Positions 33,369 through 44,918 of a stretch of 64,000 nucleotides of DNA are shown piece by piece. Source of the DNA: Bimuria novae-zelandiae CBS 107.79 (taxonomy: Eukaryota; Ascomycota; Dothideomycetes; Pleosporales; Didymosphaeriaceae); the NCBI GenBank assembly GCA_010015655.1, contig ML976724.1, forward strand, positions 81,817 through 145,816, in the 5' to 3' direction. Each line of letters starts with the position of its first letter. The stretch's first letter is position 1. Position numbers and translations under genes: made by a program. Below the pieces are notes generated by a model. That model saw only the letters and a list, made by a program, of their open reading frames with translations. It did not search any database and was not told the DNA's origin.

Positions 33369-34378
33369 ATGGCTCGCATAGTAGACGTGCTAATCATCGG
33401 CGGTGGCCCCGCAGGCCTCACGGCGGCGTCTATTCTCGCACGCCAGGTCATTACCTGCGTCATTTTCGACAATGGAACGTATCGAAACAAATTGAGCAAC
33501 GAAATGCATACTGTTCTGACTGCAGAAAACGGCAGTCCGGAAGCGTTCCGTGCTAAAGCCCGACAGGAATTGCTTCAGAAGTACGAGACAATCGCGTTCC
33601 AGGACACAACCATCGCCAAGGTGACTAAGTTAGAAGGAGGTTTCGAGGCTGAAGACCGCGACGGGACCAAGTGGCAGGGAAAGAAGCTTATCTTGGCAAC
33701 GGGCGTTGAAGATATATTTCCTGCGATCGAGGGCTATGCTGAGTGTTGGGCTGTCGGCATGTACGTATTTCCAATCTACAAGTCCGTGCTGTGGGTTCAT
33801 TTGAACTGAACTACCGCAGCTATCACTGCATATTCTGCAAAGGCTTCGAGGACCGCGGCGCAGATTCATGCGGCCTCCTTGCTATCGACAAGCCCATGAA
33901 TATTCAACACGCTATGAATGCCGCCCGAATGGCAAGCCAATTTTCGAAAAGGGTCGTCTTCTACACCAACGGGGATGAAGCGTTGGCAGCACAATTTGTT
34001 GCAGTCTTTCCCAGTGCACCTGTCTTCAGCAGCGACTCCCGTAAGATCGCCAAACTCGTCAAAGGGCCCTCCGGAGGCCAAGTCATTATCCACTTTGAGA
34101 ATGGAATGCAAACTACAGAGGGTTTCATCTTCCATAAACCGTTAACCAAAGCGAAGGGACCATTCGCCGAACAACTAGGCTTGGAGACCACGCCGGAGGG
34201 TGATCTGGTCGTCAAACCACCCTTTGCGCAAACAAGTGACAAAGACGTGTTTGCTGCAGGAGACAATGCCAGCCTGTTCAAGATGGTGACCGTTGCTATG
34301 CACATGGGAGGTCTAGCTGGTGCACAGGTGGCTTCGCGGCTCGCTGCGGAGAAACTGGGGCAGACCAGCTTGTTTTGA
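33369..34378 (+). CDS. FAD-dependent thioredoxin-reductase-like oxidoreductase (GliT-like)
   Basis: Two exons, 33369-33760 and 33820-34378, encode 316 residues. The FAD-binding Rossmann motif VLIIGGGPAGLTAASILARQ is at the N-terminus. A CxxC redox pair (YHCIFCKGFEDRG) lies just after the intron. The C-terminal FAD motif is KDVFAAGDNASLFKMVTVAM. This arrangement, with a short NADPH region, is that of fungal thioredoxin reductase-like proteins, a group that includes dithiol oxidases such as GliT. Those enzymes form disulfides in secondary metabolites, but no thiol-metabolite biosynthesis gene lies nearby, so this looks like a stand-alone paralogue. Introns and frame are clean. Confidence 0.85.
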
Positions 34379-34942
34379 AGGTGCTTTGACCTGGGCGGCT
34401 GCTCTTAAAACTTGCATCAGCTGTTCTCTTCGCACAGTGCAATTGCTACATATGCTACCTACAGTCAACAGGGAAGTAACACAGACCTAGCACTCCAGCG
34501 CTCTTACTTTCATGATAGCGAATTGAGTCTTGAACCCAAGGCACCTCCATTCATATATCTGTGATTCCCGGTGATTACGAGGCGCAAAAGTGGATTTTCG
34601 TGACGCCATCGTCAAGAAACCTGCGTGTAGGAAATCGATTCATTTCAGGTAGATCACTCAATGGGTGGAGAATGAATGCTTTTTACATGTTGTTTTGAAG
34701 CGCCCATCATCAGAAAACTCCTTGACAAAGGTATCGCGATATGTTCTCTGGTCCAATTAACAGGATAGGACGTTATAATGCGAAGGCATGGGGAAACAGC
34801 GGGGCGCGGGGTAGCCGTGTTGACACTTACGGAAGGATGACGGAATTCCCGTGTGACCCTGCATTAGACCATCTTGCGACAACAGTACTTGAGCATCAAT
34901 CTCCGCAGAAAAGCATTGAGATGCATCTGACTGACGATCATC
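34379..34942. other. Spacer between two + strand genes
   Basis: No gene seen; 3' flank of the reductase and promoter of the cyclase-family gene. Confidence 0.4.
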
Positions 34943-35992
34943 ATGCGGCTAGACCCTAATGGTGACGCTGCGAGCTTCCCCAAGCGCACTGCTCTTCCAA
35001 ACGTCGCGGGGACGCCTGACGGAGCGGCGTGGTTCTGGGGCGGAAGCGATGAGGTACGTCTCAATGGCCCCTACAAGGTATATTCAATGGCTTACAATCG
35101 ATGGTAGCTGGGAAGACTGAATCTGCTTACCCCAGAACGCATACGCAAATCCACGCAAGACGTACAAACCGGCGAAGTCGTTTCACTGAACTTACCCCTC
35201 GACGTGCCTCGTCCGCCCATCTTCGACCGCCAACCAATACAGCATCAGATACACTCTACAGCACCCAATACACTCGACGATACTTATGCCATGAATACGC
35301 AATCATCTAGTCAGTGGGATGGGTTCCGACATTTTGCTGACCCTCGGACGGGCTATTTCTACAACGGCGTCATATCACAGGAAATACTTGGAGATGAGGA
35401 CGAGGATATTGAAGAGACAGGAAAGCTGGGCATTGACGCATGGGCGAGGCATGGCATCGTAGGTCGCGGTGTACTACTAGACGTCTTCCGGTGGGCGAAG
35501 GAGTCCGGCAAGGAATACGATCCGTTCTCAAGGCACGAGATCACAGTCGAGGATCTTCAAGCGTGCGCAAAGAAGCAAGGCGTATCCTTCCGGACCGGCG
35601 ACATTCTTCTTATCCGTACTGGCTGGCTGCAACACTACTTCTCCCTGTCAGCGGGTTCTCAGGACGATCGCTCGAAACAGTCGTCCTCACAAAAGCAGTA
35701 TGCAGGCCTTGCAGCTTCTTCATCGATGAAAGATTTTCTCCATAATAATTATTTTGCTGCTGCTGCGTCTGACAACGCGAACTTTGAGGTGTGGCCACCA
35801 GAAAGTGCTCAAGAGTGCTTGCACGCAAGCATGCTTCCACTATGGGGAATGCCTATCGGGGAGTTGTGGAATCTGGAGGCGCTAAGCGACAAATGTGTCG
35901 CGCAAAGAAGATGGACATTCTTGCTGACCAGCTCGCCTGGAAATGTACCGGGTGGTGTTGGAAGTCCTCCAAATGCGTTAGCGATATTCTGA
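34943..35992 (+). CDS. Putative cyclase / kynurenine-formamidase-like family protein
   Basis: Two exons, 34943-35053 and 35108-35992, encode 331 residues. The 54-nt intron (donor GTACGT, acceptor GGTAG) joins WFWGGSDE to LGRLNLLTPERI. Family features are QWDGFRHFADPRTGYFYNGV, the stretch ending in IDAWARHGIVGRGVLLDVF, FRTGDILLIRTGWL and the C-terminus VPGGVGSPPNALAIF. These identify the fungal branch of the cyclase superfamily (Pfam Cyclase), metal-dependent hydrolases related to bacterial kynurenine formamidases. The fungal branch has no firmly known substrate. The position after the thioredoxin-reductase-like gene may be chance. Confidence 0.85.
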
Positions 35993-36738
35993 TTTGGTCT
36001 TCATTGTTGGCAGGACGAGCAGCACGCTCAACTAGAATACACGATGGTGTTCTTTTAGCTTTTTCAGCTACCGTTTCACGGCCAATCGAAGGACCTGCCA
36101 CCTCAGTCGCACACTGCCTCGCCATAGCCAGAAAGTTTCCTTCTCGATACCTCGATATGCGCTTGCACGGAAGTCAGGAGATATGCAGAACCGAATTTCG
36201 TGCATAGAGATGGAGCAGCGACGACTACCTACTGTTTCGGCGATAAGTGAATGGGCCTTTGGGGCCCATTTGACGGGCTGGAGGTTGAATCAGCTCCATA
36301 GGAACATACATGATGTATCATCTTCCTATCTTGCCCCATCGAAAGGTCAAATCAGAGCCGTTCGGTTGTGGTGGTGCCCCTGGAAAACTCCGCCCTGTGC
36401 TGACCCCCGCTAAACCACATCAGGTATGATACATGAATGGTTCAGTCGCATGTCGTCATCGTTAGGTATCCAGTCTTGGCCATGATACACTCCCAATTCG
36501 GAATGATGCCCAAAGTCACAGCCACAGCCACAGCCTCACCATCGCGAACAGGTCGTGTTCAGCGTGTATTTATGGACGTACGCGGAATCAGATTCGCGAT
36601 ATAAGAGCGAGCGACCGAACATTTCATTTCATCATACACCGTCTCATTATCCCTTTCATCACTATCTTGCCAATTCATTAAACATTTCCAACAAATTCTT
36701 TAGGCTCTACATTCTAAGACCACAGTTAACAGTCAACC
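35993..36738. other. Spacer with TATA-like promoter of the LURP-one-like gene
   Basis: No gene. TATAAG at 36600-36605 lies about 135 bp before the ATG at 36739, followed by a CATTTCATTTCATC-rich leader; this is the clearest core promoter in the window. Confidence 0.45.
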
Positions 36739-37401
36739 ATGTCTCCACCGCCACCCAGTCCACTCCCGGCACTACCTGCGCCGGGTATCACCCTTCACAG
36801 CCCACACTACATCGCACATGATCCAACGCTCCTTCACCTCAAGGAATCCAGCGGAAACTGGTCGAATAAATATGCCGTCACCATTACACAACAGGGCGCA
36901 CCGTATCTTGAGGCACGCGAAGAGCAGCGTCGCGAGATGGTGTTCCGAACAACGGCCGGCGAAGAAGTGCTGCGTGTCGTAAAACAGGTGCACAAATGGT
37001 GTGGTCGAGGCGAGGAGTACCATGGCATGCGACCAGATGGAAGCGAGGCATGGCACGTGAAGTTGCATCGCAGACTGACCGGAACGGATTATCGTACGTA
37101 TACCTACTCTTGTGGAGCGCAACATCGGATTCTAACTTTTCCAGGCCTGACGATCTTCCCCACTCCGTACGACGAGCAGACAATGCTTGTGCAGAACAAG
37201 GTTCTTGAACAAGAGAAGGGGATCTTGTGGAATGGATACGTGGCTGCAACCATGTCGATGCACGAGAAGTGGAAGCATATGCACCGTGAAGATATTCTGA
37301 ACATCGCGCCGGGAATGGATATCTTGCTGGCTCTGGGTGTGTGCTATGTGCGATACGACAAGCAGCAGACGGATGCGAAGACCGCGGCGGCGAGTACATA
37401 G
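36739..37401 (+). CDS. LURP-one-related (tubby-like fold) protein
   Basis: The frame is open for 220 codons, but it includes a perfect 51-nt intron at 37094-37144 (donor GTACGT, TTCTAAC branch, TTCCAG acceptor). Its length is a multiple of three and it has no stop. Splicing gives 203 residues and joins LTGTDY to RLTIFPTPYD. The Pro-rich N-terminus (MSPPPPSPLPALPAPG) precedes a beta-rich domain (WSNKYAVTITQQGAPYLEAR, EVLRVVKQVHKW) and a C-terminal helix (IAPGMDILLALGVCYVRYDK), the pattern of fungal LURP-one/DUF567 proteins related to tubby and scramblases. Their function is poorly known. Intron retention would only add 17 residues. Confidence 0.7.
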   Translation: MSPPPPSPLPALPAPGITLHSPHYIAHDPTLLHLKESSGNWSNKYAVTITQQGAPYLEAREEQRREMVFRTTAGEEVLRVVKQVHKWCGRGEEYHGMRPDGSEAWHVKLHRRLTGTDYRTYTYSCGAQHRILTFPGLTIFPTPYDEQTMLVQNKVLEQEKGILWNGYVAATMSMHEKWKHMHREDILNIAPGMDILLALGVCYVRYDKQQTDAKTAAAST

Positions 37402-38003
37402 GCGGCGAACGCCGGTGCGACTGCAGCTGTATCTGCGGTTTAGTAGAGGCATAGGATAGGAACGTTTTTAGCGTCTTCAGCGAGCGCGGCGTTAGTTGGA
37501 ACAACTTCTTGGTGATCAAGGGATTTAGATCGACTGGTTGGTTGAGACAATATGTATACACTGCATCAACGTTGAGCAATGATCGTGCTAGTCACAGGAC
37601 ATCTGTACCATCTCCGTTCGCTCTTCGGCGGCGTCGACGGTCGAATTAGGTCTGTGCTGGAATAATTCTCGTCTCTCAAGAACTCGGTACTCGGAAGAGC
37701 CGTCAAGTCACTATTATTGCTCCCACAGCTGGAATAGGCTTGAGCGGTGGGTTCCGGTTCCGAAACGAAGCCCATCTCTACATCCTGGGAAGCTCGCGGA
37801 AACTATTCGATAACCGGCGGCGTGTACGTCCGTATATGGGAAAAGTTCATGCGCTCAGATCCATGGTTGCTGCCCAGTCTCCGATGAGTCTTCGTTCGGG
37901 GCGGCGATGGGCCAGACCAGGGTCTTGGACCCCAACCCGCGGGCCATCCCATAGAAGCTGCTGAATTGGAACCGTCGCAATGGGCCATTTCCGAAAGACG
38001 CAT
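37402..38003. other. Convergent spacer
   Basis: 3' flanks of the LURP-one-like gene and the minus-strand receptor relic. No coding sequence supported. Confidence 0.4.
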
Positions 38004-39475
38004 CTAAACCGACTGTCTCTTCGCCTTGACTTGTGCAGGTATCGCCTGGGGCATGGATTTCGGGTACATAATCTGCGGGGTCGTTGGATTAGTCGTGTTG
38101 CGCGAGCGGTTCGCTGAGGAGAAGATGCTGTGTAGGAACATTTTGACGAGTAGGATGCGTATGGCAGGGAGCGAGACGCAGGCGAAGGCGCACGAGAGCT
38201 CAACTTCGGACCAAATCGTGATAGGGACGTAGTCCCACGTAGGGTCGATCGTTGTCTTGAAGGTCAAAAGAGACTGGAGACGAATGAAGGTTGCAATGCA
38301 TCCGCTAAATGAGTTAGCAAATTTCTCAGGGAGGCTTGGGCTGTAACAGGGCCTACAAAGTCCCTAGAGCAAACATCAAGCCGCAGCGATCTTGCAATGA
38401 CGCACCATCCTCAGCTGGCGTATGCAAGTCACCGGGAATATGAGCAAAATGATGTCCTGGGCAATCGCTGACGCGGAATTGGCGAAGGCCAAAGCAGTGA
38501 TGTTGATGCAGCGTCCCTGAACATCTCTGTCCCAGAAGGCTTTGATTGGCCAGCAGTTGAAAATCGTAAGAAGGCAAATAACCAGAGAGTTGACTATGAT
38601 CCATGCGAGGATGACATACGCTATTCTCTGGATCCGCGGTTCTGGGAAGATTTCAAGGTAAAATAAGACCAAAGAGCATTTGGTCATACCTAAAACAATA
38701 ACGTATGTCCACCATGAGATATAAACTATCAACGTTAGCACTGCTACCTAGTAAGACGAGGACATTTTTACATTAAAGAAAGTTTGACGTAGTTCACCAG
38801 GTTACAGGTTCCACAAATGCTCGCCGAAGCCGATATTGGTTGCTAATGGTGTGGTCAGTGTAGCCCCCTCGATATGGTAGTTCAATGCCACTTACTCTTC
38901 AGGATGCACGCAACAGGTACCGCAGCTAGAATGACTGCAACAAGAATGATCCAGTCGTCCATCCGGATCCTCTTGGTGATCACCTTCCCAACAAGCCGTA
39001 AAAGTACGAAAAGGACGGCAATCGGGTAAGTGATACTTGCGTACAGAAGCACATCGTATGTCTTGGAAGCCTCGGAGAGGCCGCACATATCATCCTGGAC
39101 CTTTGCGAACCCTGATGCGCAGTTACGTCAGCGATAGATGTTGTTGTGGCTTATTTGGTCGCATACCGAAGCCGTCATCCACTGTGCAGTTCACAAGCAT
39201 ACATGCTGTCATTGATTTAAACAGGGAATCGCTGCCACACTGGCATTGAAGATTACCGAGTGCACACCCGGAATCAGGTACTTTGAGTTGCAGGCAGTTC
39301 AGCTACTGGCGTAACAGCGGTTAAATTCCTTGCTCTCCGACGTTCACACTTGCACTACAGGGCGGAATGTCTGCCATTCCGAGTTCACGCGACCGTACGC
39401 CTAAATCAAACCCTTTGACGCTCCCCAACATCAGAAGGCATATAACAGCGACAATACCAGCGCACGGAAACCCAT
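38004..39475 (-). pseudogene. CFEM-domain PTH11-like seven-helix receptor, decayed
   Basis: PTH11-like receptors are Pezizomycotina-specific surface proteins, some needed to sense host surfaces. Minus-strand pieces in order: a hydrophobic leader near 39450; a CFEM part (MADIPPCS near 39370; CALGNLQCQCGSDSLF and MTACMLVNCTVDDGF near 39170-39285); after an intron, KVQDDMCGLSE leading into the first helices (YASITYPIAVLFVLLRLVGK, RMDDWIILVAVILAAVPVAC); GFGEHLW; YISWWTYVIVLGMTKCSLVL with FYLEIFP; then helices to PTWDYVPITIWSEVELSCAF and TAG at 38004. The leader, the GFGEHLWNL junction and KIAA/LMFALGT (near 38383) do not join in one frame with any plausible splice. At least one, and probably three, frameshifts are present. 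First-exon borders are uncertain. Confidence 0.7.
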
Positions 39476-39684
39476 GTTTTTTGAACAAACAGCATTTCAG
39501 TCTGTAACACAGGGACGGAAGACCCCAATAATGTATTTTTCGACATCGTCTCGAGAACAAACGAACAGGCTGGAAGCTTTGGTGGAGGCAGGCGTCGAAA
39601 GTTTGGCTGACTGTCGCACGCATCGTATTTCTGATAAACTTCACACGGGCGAAACTCTTTCATTGAAACAATGGCTGGAGCGAA

Positions 39685-42600
39685 TCACAGGCCCGGCGGA
39701 CGACGGCAGCGGTGCAGCCACCCGGCGCCAAAATGAGCTAGAGAAAGTCGGGTAGCCCATAGGCGCACCAATCTCGACAATGGACCCAGAACACAGGCAG
39801 GAACGAGGTCATGTTGTAGGACCATCCGCCGTAATACTGCATCCAACACATCTTTCTCCACGAACATACACCTTATCTCGAATCGTCCCTTCAAGATCTT
39901 GACTAGCCTGCTTGCGGTAACAGTTTCAGTATCCCAGCCTAGCTCGAGAAGAGTCTGAGTTATCGCTTTACAATCCTGCGTCGCGGTGGAGAGGAGCGCC
40001 TCGTAGAGTCTGCCTTCACGTATCTGCGATAGTTCGATCGCAGTCAGACGGGCCCACAGAAGTTTGAAAACGTGAACTTCCCCATATTTGACTCTTTGTT
40101 CAAGGAGTTATATGTGCGAGTCCAGGTGCAAGAAGCCGGAGTTGACGAAATATGCGACTACGGAGTAGCGCCTGTTTTTCATGGCGAAGGTCGCTATTCG
40201 AACCATTTATTTTGGGACATCGTGCTGTTCCCGTTGTGAAAGAGTAGCTCCATCACAGTCTTTTTTCATCTCGAGAGAATATTCAAGCAAGTGCATTTAT
40301 GCATCCGTAAACGGGTTTACCGTAAAAAGGCCTCTAAGTTGACCGGATTCCATCCACTTATTGAGTGTCATGTCGATGATAGTATGATAGCTTCCTCGCA
40401 GGACAAGTTCTAGTGTCCATGTCACGTCAACCAATGTATTTGTAGGTCGAGAACCGTGCTCCTCAAAACTCTTGCGCAGAATGACTTCTACAATTGCTTC
40501 TGCGCGCGCTCCGAAAGCTTTGGGCAAGAGAGAGGGATGGGCCGAAAGGTTCATCGAGTCGACCTAGCGTAATAGCTATTAGTGGACACTTTCGGGCATG
40601 CAGTTAGGCTGGAGACAAACCTATTTCGTGAAAGTATGCTAGTAGGTGGCCTTCGTTGGCTTCGAAAAGATGCGTGCAAATCCCTTTCCTGTTGAAGAAA
40701 TTGAAAGTTCGCTTGATTCTTCTTAGGCCCTTTTTCGCAACTTGTCGATAGAGCTCTTTTAATGCTGGGGGCCGTGGTTGAACTTGAAGTTCAGCCTCTA
40801 AAAAGTTGTCCAGAACGTCTTGGCTATCCGTTGCTAGAGCCGCGAAGAGAGGAAGACCATAGCGATGAGGCGTGATGTCAATGTAGGCCAGTACGCAGTC
40901 CAGTCGACTGCAAAGATTCGCTGCATTCCTTTCTGCCAGCATGTATAAGAGGCTACCACTATGTATCTTGCGGTACTCTCGAACGTCGTGCTTTTCAAAC
41001 AAATTGGTGTACATGGCCCAGGGAGATAGGGAAAATGATGCGAGGAACGCGCCCTGATCAATACCGCTGCTTTGAGCTAGGTTGGCGTAGAGTAGGAGGT
41101 TCTGTGTCGCATGTTCCAGAAACGGCCATTGTTCCACGGCGCTATCAACATTCAAGGCTGAAAACTCTGGTACGCTTACCGGAAGCTCTACTGGTCGAAG
41201 AAGAAATCGCGATATGATGTCGAGGTAGTCATAACAGCATGTTTTGAGTCGGTCACAGCTTTGTGCATGGCCTTGTTCGTGAGATCAGAGCTGATGCTAG
41301 CTAATCCGTTTTCCTTGAGCAGAAAATCTCTCACCGACTCATGGATGAACTGAACCCTGGGTTACTTTGACTTTGTAATCTCGGTCAGTACTTTCGATTG
41401 ATTGAGCAAGGATCTGCTCATGTTGTCCAACGTCAATTCCTGCGCATCCCAAGGGCCGACAGCATCAGGTGATGTACCAGAGAGTATTGCAAAGTACAAT
41501 TCCGCTGGGCTCATGGGTTTTGCTGAGAATAATACCCATTGGAGACATAGTAGTAGCCCATCCATGTTATCATTGTCTCGAGTAAAGATGTCGTCAAAAA
41601 GAGTGTGCAAGTCTCTTGGAAGCGCCTGGAGTTTCCTGTCAAGAGCGTGTACATTTCCACGGTCAAATTCTTTGTTGAGAAAACTAACAACAGGCACCAC
41701 CTACATGAATACTCCAGAGGCTTTTTCTAGAACTCTGCTGCGGATTTGCTCAGCACGCTTCGTCTTGCCAATCTTAAGCTGAGTGTTCAGATAGCTAGCG
41801 ATATCTTGCTCATGTCCTTCATGGCCCTCCAAAACCAGCTCTATGGCTTTCTCCGCGTAGATTGGTGGATAATGCCTGCTAGCAAAGCACGAACTGAAGT
41901 CTCGGCCGACCATTGTGCAGTGACTGCCAACACGTTCAAAGAAGGATATCATTGCCCGTATCTGGTCTTCTTCGCACTCTTCTAACGCATCGATGAAGCA
42001 CACAATGGAAGTGTCGCCCAAATTTTGAATGGCGTGCTTAAGCAACACTTCGAGTAATGCGACGCTCCAATGGAATGTCGAAGTAATAGTTCCCTCTGGG
42101 ACCTTCAAATGGCCCAGGACGCACTTGAGCTTGGGTAATTGCTCAAATAATTGTACCAGTAGTGATCGATATGTAACGGTGGTGGACTTTTCCAACTCTT
42201 CCCCCCGCGCATTGAAAAAGAAGGACACAACAACTGCATTGCGCATGGTCTTGCGTGAATGCGCAGTCAAAAACTTCATCAACGTTGACTTGCCGGCCCC
42301 GGGCTTGCCTTTGATCCAGAGTAATCCATTATGATCTGCGATTTCCCCCGCATCAAGCCAGTTCTTATATCCAGAGGTGTTCAAAAACCAACGGCAAGTC
42401 TTGGCGTGAGCCACTTTTATGCTCATCTGGCGAGCATCAAGCTGGTCGAAGTTCAAGTATTCCATGAGCATCTGCACGTGTTCTTCGCTGATCAACGAAA
42501 AGACACCGACTCGTTGTCTGTCGTATGTCGCCTGTGTCATTCTTGCCAAAGCTCGGGTTACTTTCTTGTACTCAGGATCATCGAGCTCTGCAAAGCGACA

Positions 42601-43558
42601 CATTTCCATATGGTTGCGTCCGATGTGTTCTGCAATCTCTTCCGACCATAGATTGAAGAAGATGATATGTCTTTGACGACTTTCGCACCGCCAAGGGCTA
42701 TGACGCCGTGCTGCTCCTGAAACGAATATATGAGCCATTTTTGTTCTTCTACAAGCGGTCCGAACTCGTCTCGTAGCTCTTTCGGACGCTCTCCAGAAGG
42801 CAACAAAGTATTCACCACTTGTTAAAAGTGAACCCGGCGGCTTTAAGTAGCTTCTCAGCGACATGGTGAAGAAGTCCGCGTGGGTCAGCACCACCGTGCG
42901 GTGTGCCAAAGAAGATGATACCTCGTGTAGAGTCAATAATTTGACGAAGGTGAGTTTGGGCTTTCGAACAGCCGTTAGATCCTCGCAGTATCTCTTTCAT
43001 TACGATTCCGCCTAGGCTGTGGACAATGAAGATGATTAGCCTTACTGGCTCTGCTCTGCGTTCACCCTCTAAAGCAACCAGAAAATCCCAGGCAATATCG
43101 CACACTGTAGTCTAGAGTGCAGGAGTGTCGAGCCTAGATTAGGTCAGCAGGAACCCGGAAAACATTTCAAAATTGGTTTTGCTTCACAGCACCTGGTATC
43201 AAGTGCTCAGCTAAACTTACCTGTGTCTGATATGTGTATCATAGCCGTACGTCAGAATCCTTGCACCGGGAACGGTGCGTGGTAGTAAGTCGCGTGGCCA
43301 AAATACCGTGGAAATTGTCTCGTCTTCTTTCCTACTTGTAATAGTATGAATTGTTTGGCTGAGCTTTTGTCGCTTCGAAGAGGGTTCGATCAACGACCCA
43401 GAGTCGCCATGGCTGACTTTTTTGCACGACCAGGTCCTCTCAGGATGACCGGTAAACCCATGGAGGAAGACGATATCTAGGTCAGGCTGTTCAGGGTCCA
43501 CGATGACCGACAATCCTGTCAGAGGTATCCGCGGACAACTGCCGCACCCGCTGTCCAT
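39685..43558 (-). pseudogene. NLR-type STAND gene: alpha/beta hydrolase, NACHT, ankyrin; decayed
   Basis: Fungal NLRs sense non-self and can trigger cell death. From ATG 43558 the order is: a lipase-like alpha/beta hydrolase (DIVFLHGFTGHPERTW; serine elbow VHSLGG; IIFFGTPHGGADPRG), a linker (EEIAEHIGRNHMEMCRF), a NACHT NTPase with P-loop GKPGAGKST (near 42280-42312), Walker-B-like VCFIDALEEC, and a helical/ankyrin-like C-terminus (FIHESVRDFLLKENGL; PFLEHATQNLLLYANLA; RYGLPLFAALATDSQDVLDN). Lesions: frame jumps near 42830 and 42655, TAG at 41703-41701 replacing an expected Trp after GVFM, TAA at 41364-41362, and another frame jump near 41290. The TGG-to-TAG change fits RIP. The gene is long dead but recognisable from end to end. 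Confidence 0.88.
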
Positions 43559-44206
43559 GACGAGCAGCTCGTCGACTGCAGTCGGAATTTGTGAACCAGC
43601 TGACGAAAGTGGTTACTGATAGCCCTCATTGTATCTGCAGGTCTCAGTTGGAGTTGGTGTTGTTGTAGCCTGATCGTACCCAGCCGAAGTTGAGGGGGTT
43701 GAGCGCGGTGTGGCCGCAGCCGCCCGCAGCCTGCAGCCTGGTGCATCCTGCATCTCTATTGGCTATACCGGTATTATGTATTCTGGGGCAACACGAATAA
43801 ATGTTGAAGTTGAGGAAGATAGATCTCGTTGAATCGGCGTGGAAGGAAGCCATGGTCTGACTTCGCGAGTGGGAAGCTGCTCTCGGCGTCATCAAATCAA
43901 ACCAGCGCAGGAAGGCACGATGCGCACTCAGCCGCGACTTCCCATGATACATTTGTGCAGTACATATGATGCAAACGATGAGAAAGGTTTTCAAAACACC
44001 GCATTCGAAATGGGGTATGAGAATCAAGGTGTGCATTAATCCATGATAATGTATCCAGGACACGGCAAAGCCTAAGCCTGAAGAAGCCTACCACCCGCCT
44101 GTGCCGTCCATGAGAAGCACCGTGCACTTGTGTCATACTCGTTCATTATCCATGAAGCGTAATATATCCGTCTATTCGTAGCGCCATCGCTCATGCTGTT
44201 CGGGGT
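43559..44206. other. Spacer between the NLR relic and pbi2
   Basis: No gene recognised; includes a CTGCAGCCTGGTGCATCCTG-like GC-rich patch near 43720. The right end is the pbi2 3' flank. Confidence 0.4.
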
Positions 44207-44543
44207 CTACTGCGTCTTGACTTCGGAGTCCGCCTCAACTGTGATATGATCGTTGGTCTCCAGAGCATTAACCTTGTCCTCTGGGAACTCGGCGCTAGAT
44301 GACAATGTTAGACCATTAAGACAGAGGTGTCCACTAGACAGATGGACATACGTGAATCCCTTGATAAGGGTGAACTCGTTGGTGATCTTGCCGCCCTGTT
44401 CCTGGACCTTCTTCTTTGCGTTCTCGAGCTCCTCGGGCGAGGCGCCGGACTTGAGAGTGACCTGTTCATCCTCTTGTCAAAAATGCTACACTTATAGCAT
44501 ACATTGCGGTGGTATAATGGTAACTAACGTTGACAGCAGGCAT
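44207..44543 (-). CDS. pbi2: Proteinase B inhibitor Pbi2 (inhibitor I9 family)
   Basis: A tiny gene with three exons on the minus strand: 44543-44529, 44461-44352 and 44294-44207, encoding 70 residues. The introns are 67 and 57 nt with GTTAGT and GTATGT donors. The protein runs MPAVN, VTLKSGASPEELENAKKKVQ, EQGGKITNEFTLIKGF, TAEFPEDKVNALETNDHITV, and ends EADSEVKTQ. This is the cytosolic inhibitor of vacuolar serine protease B, homologous to subtilisin propeptides; in yeast it also takes part in vacuole fusion with thioredoxin. The first coding exon is only five codons, so ORF-based calling would miss it. Confidence 0.9.
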
Positions 44544-44918
44544 ATTGCAGGAGTTGCGAGGAAAGTTGTTGGGATTTGAGAAGGCTGAGAGTATGGTAGA
44601 TAGATAAGGAGTAGCACGAGTCAAGCGGGCAGTGGTGTGTTTATATAGCCATTTGATAGACAAATCCACGGTCCCGGTCCACGTCTCGGCCTTGGTTTAC
44701 TGTGCGTACGTCATCGTCATATGCATCACGCGTCCCCTTCACCCTGAGCCCCGCCAGCCCACTTCGTGTGTGTCTTATCGATAGTGGATCCCTGCGCGAA
44801 AATCTTGGCACGGCCGCTAGCACGAAATTTTGGAAACGCGACACCGGCTAGAATCAGCTCCTCGCCTCCGCGCACCTCTCGCATATTTTCGTATACGTCT
44901 TCGAGGTGGGAAGGAAAA
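44544..44918. other. Divergent promoter of pbi2 and bms1
   Basis: 375 bp between divergent starts. No gene seen. Confidence 0.45.

Noticed and set aside
33369..35992. A secondary-metabolite cluster from the reductase and cyclase-family genes
   Set aside because: No synthase, P450, transporter or cluster regulator is present between the flanking genes.
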